Assembly (NCBI RefSeq): GCF_033115175.1
Contig: NC_084850.1
Span: 106,499,939-106,563,938 of the forward strand
DNA length: 64,000 nt
Direction: 5' to 3'
From: Lepus europaeus
Taxonomy: Eukaryota; Chordata; Mammalia; Lagomorpha; Leporidae
How positions within the stretch are numbered: position 1 is the first letter of the stretch; each line of letters opens with the position of its first letter. This document shows, in pieces, positions 1 to 11,487 of this stretch. The translations under genes were made by a program, and so were the position numbers. The notes below the pieces were generated by a model that saw only the letters and a program-made list of their open reading frames with translations, did no database searches and was not told where the DNA came from.

Positions 1-317
1 CTGGGCCTTTCTCTAGGTGTGATTTGTTTTGTAGTGTGCAGGGTGCTGGTTGGGACTAAATAGAGGCCCAGGGCTTGCAGACTGTGTATTCTTGGATTGC
101 TAACACCTTAGTTTTTGTTTCCCCTTACCATTTTGATTAGAATGAATTTGACAATCCAATAAATACCGATAAATGTGATAAAAATAGAAGTAGATATTTT
201 AAAATAAAACCATTGGCATTTTACTTTGACTTAGTGCCTTGGTTTGTCTCAGCTGAATGAAGCAAAAGAGTTTGAATTGTTTCTCACTACTGTTTTCATG
301 TGTCTGTCTCTGATCCA

Positions 318-500
318 GGGATTTTTCAAACTTTAGCATACATCAGAATTACCGGGGTGGGGCTGGGGGGAGGCTTGTTGAAACAGTAATTGCTGGACTG
401 TAATCCCAGAGCCCTACAAGATTAGCATTTCTAGGTTCCCAAGCGATGTTTCTTGCTGATGGTCAGGGGACCCACACTTTGAGAATCTGTGCTTTAAACT
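318..500 (+). mobile_element. MER5A-like hAT DNA transposon
   Basis: Shows the MER5A order: 'tttcaaactttagcatacat', 'cagaattacc', 'gcttgttgaaacag', 'ttctaggttccca' and a closing 'acactttgagaatctgtg'. It is a non-autonomous, ancient element. Confidence 0.7.
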
Positions 501-1662
501 AGGGAAGTACCACCTGGTATAGGGCATGGAACTTTGAATTGCTGATTGGTAGGTTGTGTATCTGGGCATAATTCATGTCATAAACACCGCTGGTCAATAC
601 TTAAGGACTCCACAAACTTTTGTGTAGCTCCAACTGTGTGTACCTGTATCTTTGCACATTGGCAGGAAGGGCTGCCACCAAACTGCTTTTATCAGTATGG
701 GTGGAATCACTAGTCCTTATTTTTAAAGAGCTGTAGTTTCTTGGAAGTAGTTTGAAAATTGAGAGAGGCCTTTGGTCTGCAGTATAAATCAGCCAGCCAG
801 TCCTGGGCCAGAAGGGCAAAAGTTCAACTTTCTCTTTGGACAGACTTAGGATGCGGACTGCTGATGGCCAGTATCAGTCCCCAACATCCATGTCCATACC
901 AGGGAAATCCCTATCCTCTGCATGACCATTTTTGTTACTCTAAGGGGCTTGATTCAAACACAAGTAACTAAAAATCTCTTTTCGCAGTGAGGAATCACAT
1001 TGGATTTTTATTCTGTTCACTTGTTAGTCTTCACTGCAGTCTTGTTCCAGTCCAAGCCACCTTGATAAAGTGACTCTTCTGTGCTGGCCTGCTAAGCCTT
1101 TGGGGCTTTACCTGATTGTGCCTCAGGGCAGAAGAGGGGAGGAGACAAAACCCAGCTGTCCTTTGGCCTGTGTTGTGGTTTTGAAGTGTGTACTTTCTTT
1201 GTGGATGCCAGTTACATCTTGGAGAGTGAGGAATGTGTACTTCTATGGCTTAGAACCAAGAGAACCTACTAGCTTGAGGTTAAAATCCAAGAACCAATAT
1301 TTAGAGATTTGTGCTTTTCTCTTATTTCATCTGCTTGAAGCACTGCTACTTAGCGTGGGCACAGGGAATACCAGGTACTGATAGAATCCAGCATTAAGGT
1401 ATAAATAGCCCATGGCTGCCTCAGAAGCCAAGGAATCATAAAACCATGAGAACCCAGTAAGAATCAATGCTTACTAATGACTCTGGTGCTCTCTAGACAT
1501 CTCAGCAGGAGCTGCTATAAAATACCCTTCCAGGAAAAGGACCTTATCAGTAAGGTAAGAAAAACCAAAGCCAGTTATAGTACTGTGGATTTGAAACTAA
1601 CAGAGAAAAATCTCAGTTTGGGATAGGTCTTCAGGTATTCGGGACAGAGATAATCTGAAAAA
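501..1662. other. No gene recognised
   Basis: Short open frames here (at most 103 codons, 1070-1381) have no recognisable domain and no supporting signals. No confident repeat was identified by eye. Confidence 0.5.
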
Positions 1663-1673
1663 CCTGAATTTTA

Positions 1674-2028
1674 TTTATTGATTTATTTATTTAAAGATTC
1701 ATTTATTTATTTGAAAGGCAGAGTTACAGAGAGGAAGAGGTGGCGGTGTGTGTGTGTGTGTGTGTGTCTTCCATCCACAGGATCACTCCCCAGATGACCA
1801 CAACAGCTGGAGCTGTGCCGATCCAAAGCCAGGAGCAAGGAGCTTCTTCCCTGGGTCTCCTATGTGGATTCAGGGGCCCAAGAATTTGGGCCATCTTCTG
1901 CTTTCCCAGGCCAACGTAAAGAGCTGAATCAAAACAAAAGTGGAGCAGCCAGGACTAGAACCAGTACCCATATGGGATGCTGGTACTGCAAGCAGCAGCT
2001 TTTCCCACTACACCACAGCACCAGCCCT
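1674..2028 (-). mobile_element. CSINE, older type with (ATTT)n-side tail
   Basis: Reverse-strand C repeat, from the 'atttatttatttgaaaggcagagttacaga' tail side (split here by a GT run) to the head 'accacagcaccagccc'. Target-site duplication 'cctgaatttta' at 1663-1673 and 2029-2039. Confidence 0.9.
1747..1768. repeat. (GT)n microsatellite
   Basis: About 11 GT units within the CT/GA-rich stretch of the surrounding CSINE. Confidence 0.9.
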
Positions 2029-2039
2029 CCTGAATTTTA

Positions 2040-3179
2040 GAGATTCAGGGTTGCCAAAGAATGAAGCTAGTAAAGGAGAAAAAGAGTTTAAATTCCTTCC
2101 ATCTTTCTTGAGCTGATGAATTGCCATAATATAATGATCTCATTGACTTTCATTTCTGTATTCCTGATCATTTGGAATTTAATGCCTGATGTCTTTGTTC
2201 ATTTTGTACTTAAACTTCTCTTTTCTTCCTTCTTTCTGTACAGCTGTTAGAAAACTGTACCTTCACCTCTTTCGCCTGTTATTTTGTTCTCCTTTTCCCC
2301 TCCTGGCTTTCAGTCTTTATCTCCATCGTCTAGTTTGTTCAATCTCCCTAGCCCTCCTGATGCAGTGGGCATTGCTATTTGTAGATGTATATACCAGAAG
2401 TTGGTATTTATAAACCTGTTAGAGACCTTAATAATGCTCCAGGAAGCAATTGCCCCACTGGAATTTCTGTAAGTCTAGGTAAAGGGCTACCTCATACCCT
2501 CCTCAGAGTTACAGACTCTTAGGTGCTGTCTCCAGTCTATGATGGAGAACCACTCAATACCCTCATTGCTCACAAAGAGGGACCCCTCACTCTGTCTACC
2601 AGGGGATTCAAAATTAACGTTTCTTCACTACTTCTATAGTAGGGTTTTCCACAACTCCGTTTCAGGCTGTGGGTACTGGTCTTAGGTTCTGGTCATAAGA
2701 GGTGTCTTGCAAAGGAGCTTGAAGAAAGAGGGCATGGGGTACAACTCCATGCCACTTAGTTTTGATCTTGCCCTCTCCAGCTGCTTCTTCATAAGATCCA
2801 TCTAAAGACGTACAGACATCATTTGATATAATGCCTTAATGACTGGACCTACAATTAATGTTGATTATTTTAGATTGTAAGCTCCTGGAAAGCAAAATTA
2901 CTGTACTAGGAATGTTTTAACAATGCAATGTGCAAAAGAACAGAATAAACATGTTTGATTTTGTGATTATAAAAATATAATTAACCTAGAAAAGAAATAA
3001 CCTATAGTTCTATTCCAACCGACTTACCACAATATAATAACTAGTTAATAACTGACATAAATATCTTATAGTAGAAAACCATATAACATGAATAAAAATA
3101 GAATATTTTTGTCTACTTTATTCAGTCACAAAACTGCCTGTCGTAAAACAAAATGAAAGAAAAAAGAAGTAATCAGTCA
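2040..3179. other. No gene; possible L2 3' fragment
   Basis: Mostly unassigned. 'agattgtaagctcctggaaag' near 2870-2890 followed by an AATAAA-like end at about 2945 recalls an L2 3' terminus. The remainder is AT-rich with no coding signal. Confidence 0.35.
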
Positions 3180-3470
3180 GTTCTGTCATTGTAGTATATA
3201 TGCTTTTAGATTTTTAAAAAATATATAAGTAAAATGTAAATAATGTTCTGTTTTGTTTTTAACATAAACAGCAGTTTGGCTTTTTAACTTAAAAACATAG
3301 CCATATTCTTTCTTTGTATATAGATGGGGACCCACATCATTGATTTTTAACTGTTGTGTCACATGCACTATGACTTACTTAATCACTCAGTTATTATCAG
3401 AAAGTTAGACTATTCCCAGGTTTTTAAATTCTATAAACAATGCTACAGTGAGCATCTATACTGGCTTCCT
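3180..3470 (-). mobile_element. Ancient L1 (L1M-type) ORF2/3' relic
   Basis: 'tttaactgttgtgtcac', 'ttattatcagaaagttagac' and 'tctataaacaatgctacagtgagcat' follow the order of the reverse complement of a mammalian L1 ORF2 C-terminus. Heavily diverged. Confidence 0.5.
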
Positions 3471-3954
3471 AGTGTCTGAGGCACTAATTTCCTTTTAAAA
3501 AATATTCTGCTCTCTATCTTTTCTTTGGATACAATGAATGCTCCTAAGACCCTGTGTCCCTGTTTTACCTTTCCATGAGCATTGCAATTTTGTTATGTCA
3601 CATAGAGTTCGTGATCTTTTCTTTCCTTCCATATTATGTTAAGTGAGATTAAGGGAACTTCTGACAGGAATTTCTCAACTATCATTTTTATGATTAATTC
3701 CTGTACTGAAACATTTAGTGTTATGGAATTCTGATTTGCTATCCCAGGGACAAAGATAGAACTAAATTCCCTAAGATGCTTTTTCTGGAAAATACTTAAA
3801 GGTAGTAATCAAGCTGCTACATCTTTAGCTTTTATGTCTGTCAGCTTTGAGTTATTTGGCAATGTGGGCTATCAGGGTAAAATTGTTGTTTGAGCTGTTA
3901 AACCAAGAAAGAATTGGTCATCAGTTAAGTCCCAAGAGTCTCTTTATCAAGAAA

Positions 3955-4239
3955 CTTGTGGAGCAGTGGGTTAAGCTTTTGCCTGTGATGCTGGCATCCC
4001 ATGTAAGCACTGGTTCAAGTCCCAGCTGCTCCCTGCTAACACACCTGAAGGTAGCAGAATATGGCCCACACTACTCTCATGTGGAAGACCAGGATGGCTT
4101 CGGCCTAGCCCAGCTCCCATCATTGCAACAATTTGGGAAGTGAACCAGCAGATAGAAGATAGATCTCTCATTCTCTCTCTGTCTTTTCCTCTCTCTGTAA
4201 CTCTACATTTCCCATAAATAAATAAATGTTTAAAAAACG
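3955..4239 (+). mobile_element. CSINE, diverged
   Basis: C repeat with 'agcagtgggttaagc', B-box-like 'ggttcaagtcccagctgctc', 'gaagtgaaccagcagatag', a CT stretch and an 'aaataaataaatg' tail. Its middle is diverged. Confidence 0.85.
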
Positions 4240-4247
4240 AATTCCAG

Positions 4248-4577
4248 GCCAGCATCGTGGCCCACTAGGCTAATCCTCCTCCTGCGGTGCCGGCACCCTG
4301 GGTTCTAGTCCCGGTTGGGGCACCGGTTCTGTCCCGGTTGCTCCTCTTCCAGGCCAGCTCTCTGCTGTGGCCCAGGAAGGCAGTGGAGGATGGCCCAAGT
4401 GCTTGGGCCCTGCACCCGCATGGGAGACCAGGAGGAAGCACCTGGCTCCTGCCTTCGGAACGGCGCGGTGCAGCGCGCCGGCCACCGGCCGTAGTGGCCA
4501 TTTGGGGGGTGAACCAATGGAAGGAAGACCTTTCTCTGTCTCTCTCACTGTCTAACTCTGCCTGTCAAAAAAATAAA
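4248..4577 (+). mobile_element. CSINE, young CpG-rich type
   Basis: Near full-length: head 'ggccagcatcgtggcccact', 'ggttctagtcccggttggg', 'ctgccttcggaacggcg', 'gaaccaatggaaggaagacc' and 'ctgcctgtcaaaaaa'. CpGs retained in the middle suggest recent activity. It sits 8 bp after the preceding CSINE, so the two are tandem. Confidence 0.93.
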
Positions 4578-4741
4578 AAGGAATTACAAAGTAGTTATAA
4601 TCTTCCTTGCATTGCATTTTTCTTGGGTCATCTGTTTTATGGAAAATTTCTTTCTGTGTTTAATGATTGTGATTAAAAGAAAGTCAAAAAGCAAAAAATT
4701 CATTCCCATAATTAACTGTTTCATCAAGGATTTCAGGCAAT

Positions 4742-4865
4742 GGCAAGAACTGCGAGCATTTATTAGTGTCTTATATGTGCTTCCACACATCATGTAATTT
4801 AATCTTTATTTCAAATATTAAAGAAGGATTATTGCCTTCATTTTACAGAAGACATAACTAAAGAA
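4742..4865 (-). mobile_element. MIR SINE fragment
   Basis: 'gagcatttattagtgtctta', 'catcatgtaatttaatcttt' and 'ttgccttcattttacagaag' follow the reverse complement of the MIR 3' half. Confidence 0.55.
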
Positions 4866-4942
4866 TAGAAATAGAAAATTTCTCCTAGTCTCTCAGTTTA
4901 AATGACCTCATTATATCACATGTTCTCATTTGGTTCAATAAG

Positions 4943-5356
4943 TTGTTATAGATCGCATTGTGTCCTCTCAAAGTTCCCCCTGACCCCTAGTGTGACAGTA
5001 CCTGGAGATAGGAGCTTTGTGTGTGTGTGTGGGGGGGTAATTAAGGTTAAACAAAGCCATAATGGAGGAGCACTAATTTCACAGGACTGGTGTCCTTATC
5101 CCAAGAGAATAGACCTCAGAGAGCTCACTCCCTCCATGCTTACACAGAGGAAAAGCTATAGTGAGGATACACACCTCACCGTAGAAGGTGACCTTTTGCA
5201 AATCAACAAAATCCACAAGAGAGGCTTCAGAAGAAGCCAAACCAGCCAGAACCTTGATCTTGGACTTCCAGCCTTGAGAACTTTAAGACAATAAACTTCT
5301 GCTGTTTAAGACACCTGTTCTATGACTTAAACTGCAGCTTAAACCGACTGATGCAA
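4943..5356 (+). mobile_element. MLT1-type MaLR LTR
   Basis: Shows the MLT1 order: 'gcattgtgtcctctcaaag', 'taattaaggttaaacaaagc', 'acaggactggtgtccttat', 'accttgatcttggacttcca', 'ctgctgtttaagacacc'. A GT/G run at 5021-5037 interrupts it. Confidence 0.75.
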
Positions 5357-5528
5357 GTATGATCTCAGTTCAAATCCTAACAGGGCTTCTCTGTCACAGT
5401 AAACTATGAAATAGGTCGTTTTTCTATTTCTTTTATCTCTATTCCATTCTCTGTGAAATAAAGCTTGGAAAAAAAATATATTACAGGTCTAAATTCATAT
5501 AAGCCAATTACTGAATACTTGTTAAATG

Positions 5529-6161
5529 CAGTAGTCTACTCTTATTTAAGGTTTTGCTTTCCCTGGTTTCAGTTACCCATAGCCACTTGCTCTTGGGAAA
5601 AATTAAATGGAAAATCTGAGAAATAAACAATTCATAAATTTTGAACTACGTGGCTACTCTAAGTAGCGCATGAAAGCTTGTGCTGTTCTGCTTCATCCTA
5701 CTCAGGATGTGAATCATCCCTTCGCCCAGTGTAGCCATGCTGTATATACTACTCACCTGTAAGTAGCTGTCTTGGTTATCAGATTGACTGTCATGATATC
5801 ACAGTACTTGTAGTCAAGTAACTTTTACTTAATAATGACTTCAAAGTACAAGAGTGGTAATGTTGGCAATTCAACTACAGAAGCTGTAAAGTGCTTCTGT
5901 TAAAAGGAAAAGATGAAAGTACAATAAGGTATTTTGAGCAAGGGACAACATTTATATAACATTAATCTGTCGTAATTGTTCTGTTTTATTATTAGTTATT
6001 GCTGTTAATCTCTTACTGCACATAAATTATAAATTAAATTTTATTATAGGTATGCATAGGAAAAAAAAACAGAATGAATTCAGAATTCAGTAATATCCAA
6101 GGATTTAGGCACCCACTGAGGGACTTGGAATATATTCTCCATGGATAAGCGGGGACTGCTT
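5529..6161 (+). mobile_element. Tigger-type (pogo) DNA transposon fossil
   Basis: Begins 'cagtagtctac' and ends near 'gcggggactgctt'. Inside are 'ttcagttacccatagccact', 'gagaaataaacaattcataa' and 'gtcttggttatcagattgac', then 'aataatgacttcaaagtaca', which corresponds to the start of the Tigger transposase frame. The transposase is internally deleted. Confidence 0.65.
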
Positions 6162-6426
6162 AAATATTAGAGCTGATATAACTAAGAATTAGTAAATGAG
6201 AGCTTTAGGGTACACTACTCTAATTCCAGCACAATATAATTTTTTTTCAAAACTGAGCACATATATTTGATAACCATTAAAATATATATTAAGATATATT
6301 GACTCAATAGAAAATTTTCTCCAAGTGTCTACTGTCTACTGTAGGTCACAGTCTGTCATACACAGCAGTACACACAAATAGATATAGGTCTTGTTCTCTT
6401 GGAACTGAGAATATAATACAGGAGAC

Positions 6427-6914
6427 TGTGGGTAGAATCATGGCCCCCAAGATATCCATGTCCTAACCCCTGGGGCCTGTGCATATGTTATTTCACATGA
6501 TAAAAGTACTTGCAAAGTGAATAAATTTAGGATATATGAGAGATATATAACAGAGATAGGGAGAGAGAGAGAGGGGGAGAGAGAGATTATCCTGGATAAT
6601 CTGAATGTCCTATAAGAAGAAAGCAGAGGGGGATTGAATAAAGAAGAAAGCAATGTAAAGACTGAAGCAAAATTCTATACTGTGGCTTTGAAAAAGTAGG
6701 AAGGGGTTATGAATCAAGAAATAGGTGAATGATATTGTTCTAGAAGAAAAGGCAAGGAAATAGAATCTCCCTTCAAACCTCTGTAGAGCTTAGCCCTTTA
6801 GCCACCTTGATTTTTGATTCAGTGAAATTTTGGAATTGTGAAAAATAAATGTGTATTATTTTTAGCCGCCAAACTGATGATCATTTGTTACAGCAGTGTA
6901 AATCCACAACAACT
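6427..6914 (+). mobile_element. MLT1-type MaLR LTR, diverged
   Basis: 'atcatggcccccaagatatc', 'ttatcctggataatctgaat', 'aaggcaaggaaatagaatct', 'gccaccttgatttttgattc' and 'gccgccaaactgatgatcat' follow MLT1 LTR order. A GA-rich run at 6550-6588 lies within it. Confidence 0.6.
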
Positions 6915-7214
6915 AGGTATCTGGTAGAGATCTCCAGTCCAACTGTTCTGCAAACTAACAGGTTCCCATGGCACTCTGCATGTTTGAAAATCATAGCCCT
7001 TCTTTGATTTCCTGTGCTTTTTCTCCATCAGTTGAAATGTATGTTTTTCAAGAGTCACTTGGGATTATTAAAAATAAGTTTACTCAAGAATATCTACAAT
7101 AGGGAATTTCCCAACTAAGAACAATAGCTGGTGGAAAGCAAAAATGAAAAAGAATTGACAAATGTATACTCTAGATTTAAGAGAAAGTGAAGAAAATGCA
7201 TGCTCTCATAACAC

Positions 7215-7745
7215 ATATACCAGGGGGATGTAAGGGTGTCAGGGGAGTTGGAGAAAGTTTCTCTGAGGAAGTGATACCTGCACTGAGATCTGAAGGAGGA
7301 ACAGGAGTTGTCTCTCTTGGGTCATTGCCAAGCTTTTTAAGTCAAAGGGGATACAGCTAGCTGATAGACCAGAAAGAAAGCCAATGAGGTTAGAACAGGG
7401 GAATCCAGGAGCAGCATAGATCAAGATGAGAAAGGAAAGCCAGAGGCCAGACCATATAAAGGTGCACAGACTCTGTGAAGATTGTAGTCTTCATATTAAG
7501 AATGACAGTTTTTCTGCTGTTTGAGGCAGTTGGGGAAGAGGAGCCTTGACTAATGTGATGAGACTTGCATTTTGAAACGCTCACTCAGATTCTTTGATGG
7601 GTAACTAATTAGAAGGAGCAAAGAGATCAGTTAGGAGACTGCTTAAGATAATTATGGTAGCTTGAACTGTAGAGATTGTGGTAGAAATAGAGATGAGTAG
7701 GAAGGCTCATTGTATTGTGGAGTTAACAGTCTAAAGGATTTTTAA
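7215..7745. mobile_element. Ancient interspersed repeat (L2-associated type, family unresolved)
   Basis: 'tctctgaggaagtgatacct', 'gagatctgaaggagg', 'ggccagaccatataaaggtg' and 'gatcagttaggagactgctt' recall a common ancient mammalian repeat usually found with L2 ends. The name is not certain. Confidence 0.4.
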
Positions 7746-8068
7746 AAATTATACATTGTATATTTATTCATGTTGAAACACAAAATTTGTTTACTCCTAC
7801 TGCAATTATATAAACATGCCCCTATTCACTTACGCGTTCTCCTACTGAGATACATTTAGGTTGTTTACAACTGTGTGCCTGTGCAAGCACTTGCTGTCGT
7901 GAACGTTATTGTTCACAATTCTGGATACACAGTTCTAGGAGTTTCTCTGTGGTAGATCAATTCATCTAAGGTTGGAATTCCATGATCTTGGATACGCACA
8001 TATTATATAGCCAGAGTTTAATATATATTGTTCCCCAACAATAGATAAGACTATTCACTATAGAAAAA
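7745..8068 (-). mobile_element. Ancient L1 (L1M-type) relic
   Basis: 'cttacgcgttctcctactga', 'acatttaggttgtttacaac' and 'aggagtttctctgtggtaga' match the reverse complement of an old L1 3' end. It is truncated by the 3-kb composite insertion, whose left boundary falls at 8069-8083. Confidence 0.45.
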
Positions 8069-9720
8069 TTTTCAAATAAGTCTTATTTTCAAAAATTTGA
8101 ATAATCACCTTGTAACAATGATCAAATTTGGCCTATGTTATGTCATGATTTTAAGAAATCTTATTTCAACCAAATAGTTTGGATTTTGAGCCTTCTTGGC
8201 ATTCTTGACAGGCATTCAAAAAATCAGTTTCAAACAATCTGGTCTCTAAAATTTCCAGTAAATCCTGGACTTTAGTTTTTCCAGTTTGGGCCCAACTGAA
8301 AAAATCGAAGGACCTATGTCTCTCATCTTATAGAGACACCAAATAATCAGTCTATTTGGATTATATTAGAAGTACTGTCAAGATGTGATGTGGTAACAGA
8401 CTTTAAGTTTCTATAATGGAAAATGCTATTAATACAAATGTTTGAGAATTAAAAAGTCTAATGATCTTGTGTTACTAGACATGATAGTTATCTTAATGAG
8501 AAAGCCCCAGAGGCCTAAAGGGTTAAATACTTGTAAAATCCTACAGGTGCTTTCAAAAATACTGTGAAGTAAGCAAGTGTCTCTTGTTGGTTGATGAGTT
8601 TATAATTTTAAACATGGCGACTTAAAGTCTTTTGTCATCCACAGTTATATATGATGTGCTGCTCATAAAACTAAAGCATTGTTGGTTCTGTGTTTAGCTG
8701 TCCTCCTATAGGTTCCTATGGACTTTTTCCAGCCACTTTTATTGTATTCAGTACTTTGGGATGGCTCTGTAAACAGATGAAGCCAATAATGTATTAACAG
8801 TACCAACTGAGAGAAAGTATGGTTAACTGAGGTTACTAAAAAGAAAAAGCAATTCAAATCAATTGGCAATCTACAAAAAGAGTTAAAGATTTTAAAAGCT
8901 ATTATTAAAATTGCTATATTGGTCTATTATGCTATATTATATGTGTGTACATATTGTATGTCCACATGGGGAAATTTTATTAAGAGTTTTATTTTAAATG
9001 GCTTATAGATAAGATTGTCCATAAATTTAAGCTGCTAAAAGCAATCAAAGATACATTTTAATTTGAGTGACCTGAATCTGTGTATCATATGTTTTAAACG
9101 TGTTGGTAGAAAGAAACTAAAAACATTTTAGATGGTTGTGCTTAAGTTTACTGGCTAAACAAACTACACCATGTTAGATATTTAAGAGGTGTTTTCAAAT
9201 ACATGATTCTTAAAATTTATAGAAGGCATTGGACCTTCTGGTAAATGTTTTCTTAAGTTGTTATCTAGTGGTTGAAACGGTTTGCTAAGTATTCATGTGA
9301 TATTGCTATTGTCAGCAAGCGATCTAGGACTTGCTCCCTCATTTCTCTATTCTAAGCCCAACTTGTTCTTTCATTTCTCTATTCTCTTCAAGGTAGGAAA
9401 CTAATTCTATTTTGAAGGAATCTGTAGGATGCACAATTTAATCTTTAGACCTTATAAAAGAGATGGCTAACATTTTTCTGTAATAGCATAGCCAAAATAA
9501 GAACTTAAATAATAATCTCATAGCTAGATTCACTTCGCCATCAGCGAAGTATACAGTATATATATATATATACAGAAAAAACCTCCCTTTCAGACCAAAG
9601 GGAAAGAAAGTTTTAAAGTGAGAATATAATTTTCTTCATGGGCATTGTCTACCTTAGAAAAACTACTACAAAACATGCCTGTGACTATAGACTTGTAGTT
9701 CAGGCCACCGAAGATTAGAG

Positions 9721-10205
9721 ATGGGAAACGGGCACTCCCTTGACTTGCATCCTCTGGTCTGCTTTAACACAAACCAGGAGGAAAAGAAAGCTCGGCATCA
9801 GAAGCAATGGGTGGCAGGCCTATTAATGGCTGATCTGTACAGTGATCTGCCCTCAAGCAGACCCAACAGGCCAGTCCACTGCAGTGGCTTTCAATGTGGT
9901 AAGCCTGGGCTTCAGCAGAAGTCAGCTTGTGAAGAGCCCTGGCAGCTCTGCCAAGAGTTGGATCACTGGAAATGGACCTGCCCTGGAGTCGACGGATGCC
10001 CAGGTCAGAGCCACAGATCTTATTGGCTCTAAGCTGAAAAGCCCTTCACTCAGCCCAGCTTCCAAAGTGACCACTTGCAGCTGAGGATATGGTCAAGTAG
10101 GGTCAGCAACATTGCAGGCAGAACTGTAAATTTCTTGTTAGAGATGCCCCCTGCCTTTACCTGGCCAGCTCTCCTCCCAGGCCAGCCAAGTAATGAAAGT
10201 CAACA
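9721..10205 (+). pseudogene. Endogenous retrovirus class I gag (nucleocapsid) and protease remnant
   Basis: Decayed gammaretrovirus-like segment. The frame starting at 9721 carries two degenerate CCHC zinc knuckles at about 9885-9930 and 9940-9980. In the first, the leading Cys and the His are changed; in the second, the leading Cys is Trp while Cys-x4-His-x4-Cys remains. The frame stops at 10032. Another frame then reads 'NIAGRTVNFLL' (about 10108-10140), resembling the strand before the retroviral aspartic protease active site, but the catalytic Asp-Thr-Gly is absent. No reverse transcriptase or envelope is seen. Confidence 0.6.
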
Positions 10206-10629
10206 GAGTGCCTTCCCCTAGGAGGTTCACACCTCCCTTAGGATATACCCCATGTGAAGAGATAGATAGGTCTGGGCCTCTGAATTTACAAGGCCTAAAG
10301 CCCACCAGATTATTATCAAGCCCCTTCTATCAGGTTCTATTTGCCTCTCAATCAGAAAACTTAATTGTAGCTTAGACAGCACCTTTCTTAGCTCCTCTAA
10401 TAATGACTCTGTCCTTTGTTCTAGGCCCTGTCTAGTGCACTTGGGCCTCATTCCTTTGTAATCATAACCTCTACTCTACCACCAATGGCTCTACTCCCAA
10501 CCTGTGTGTACTGATGGTCCTCTTCCCCACTTAATGCTGTATAATTGTTCAAACCTGGTAAATGCTACTCTTAGGATCTTTGGATACTATCCTCACTCTG
10601 TCTTTTATGACCTTGTCTAAATATGATCA

Positions 10630-11058
10630 GAGTCGGCAAACTTGGAAGGCTTCCATAGCCTTGGCAACTCATGACGACAGCCTAGGATGGTTACTGGCGC
10701 CATAAACTAGAGTGTCAATTTGTTGGGTCAACAACAGGAGCCACTGTGCACTTGCTCCTCATGTGGGATCTCTGTCCTTAATGTGCTGTACATTGTGATT
10801 TAATGCTATAACGAGTACTCAAACAGTATGTTTCACTTTGTGTTTCTATGTGGGTGCAAACTGTTGAAATCTTTATACTCAATTGATCTTCTGTATATAA
10901 AGAGAATTGAAAATGAATCTTGATGCAAATGGAAGGGGAGAGGGAGCGGGAGAGGGGAGGGTTGCGGGTGGGAGGGAAGTTATGGGAGGGGGAAGCCATT
11001 GTAATCCATAAGCTGTACACTGGAAATTTATATTCATTAAATAAAAGTTTAAAAAAAA
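10630..11058 (+). mobile_element. L1-type 3' UTR tail with poly(A)
   Basis: Matches in order the antisense L1 at 52.7-53.4 kb and the sense L1 at 26.3-26.9 kb: 'ccatagccttggcaactcat', the 'gtgggatctctgtccttaat' module, a G-rich tract at 10928-10995, then 'attcattaaataaaag' and poly(A). It carries a single copy of the roughly 165-bp module. Confidence 0.75.
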
Positions 11059-11099
11059 TTTTTCAAATAAGTCACAGAATATTTCTTTAAAAATATAAA

Positions 11100-11487
11100 T
11101 GGATAGATAGCAAGATATTAACAAAGTCAAATTTATATGTATAGTTATACATATATGTATAGTTATACATATAAATTTACATAAATGTGTGTATATGCAT
11201 CATATATCTATTTGTATAAATATATGTAAACCTATAAATTTGTTCATGTCATATGTAAATGCATAATGAAGAGCTTTTAAATTATTATTTTTAAAACTTT
11301 ATTATTTATTATTTTATATATTATATGTTATAATATATAATATATTTATACATTATTATTATATAATTATATATTATATTTATATTTACATATAAATATA
11401 TATTTAAATATTATAATATATAACATATTTATATATTGTTAATTTTATTTTATTATATTATTATTCATTATTTATTATTATTTTAAA
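11100..11487. repeat. AT-rich low-complexity island
   Basis: About 390 bp of nearly pure A/T with nested palindromes. A unit containing 'tatgtatagttataca' occurs twice in a row near 11136-11172. It lies just 3' of the composite retroelement. Confidence 0.85.

Larger units (their letters stand above)
8083..11059 (+). mobile_element. Composite retroelement: unknown segment, ERV gag/pro, L1-type 3' tail
   Basis: The block is bounded by matching 'ttttcaaataagtc' at 8069-8082 and 11060-11073, each preceded by an A run, and it ends in an L1-type tail with poly(A) at about 11051-11058. This is the geometry of one L1-enzyme-mediated insertion. Inside: 8083-9720 AT-rich and unassigned; 9721-10200 class I retroviral gag nucleocapsid and protease; 10200-10620 unassigned; about 10630-11050 shared with the L1 3' regions elsewhere in the window. 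No L1 ORF2 and no recognisable LTR were found. It could be a known lagomorph family not recalled here, or older adjacent pieces. Confidence 0.6.

Noticed and set aside
4290..4320. tRNA gene suggested by B-box sequences such as 'ggttctagtccc'
   Set aside because: The B-boxes belong to CSINE heads, which descend from a tRNA but lack a complete foldable tRNA. The same motif recurs in many copies.
4902..5294. 130-codon forward open frame
   Set aside because: It is contained in an MLT1-type LTR, with a GT run inside it.
9550..9575. Possible promoter at a (TA)n run in the composite element
   Set aside because: It is a simple TA microsatellite ('gtatatatatatatatac') with no accompanying initiator or retroviral LTR features.
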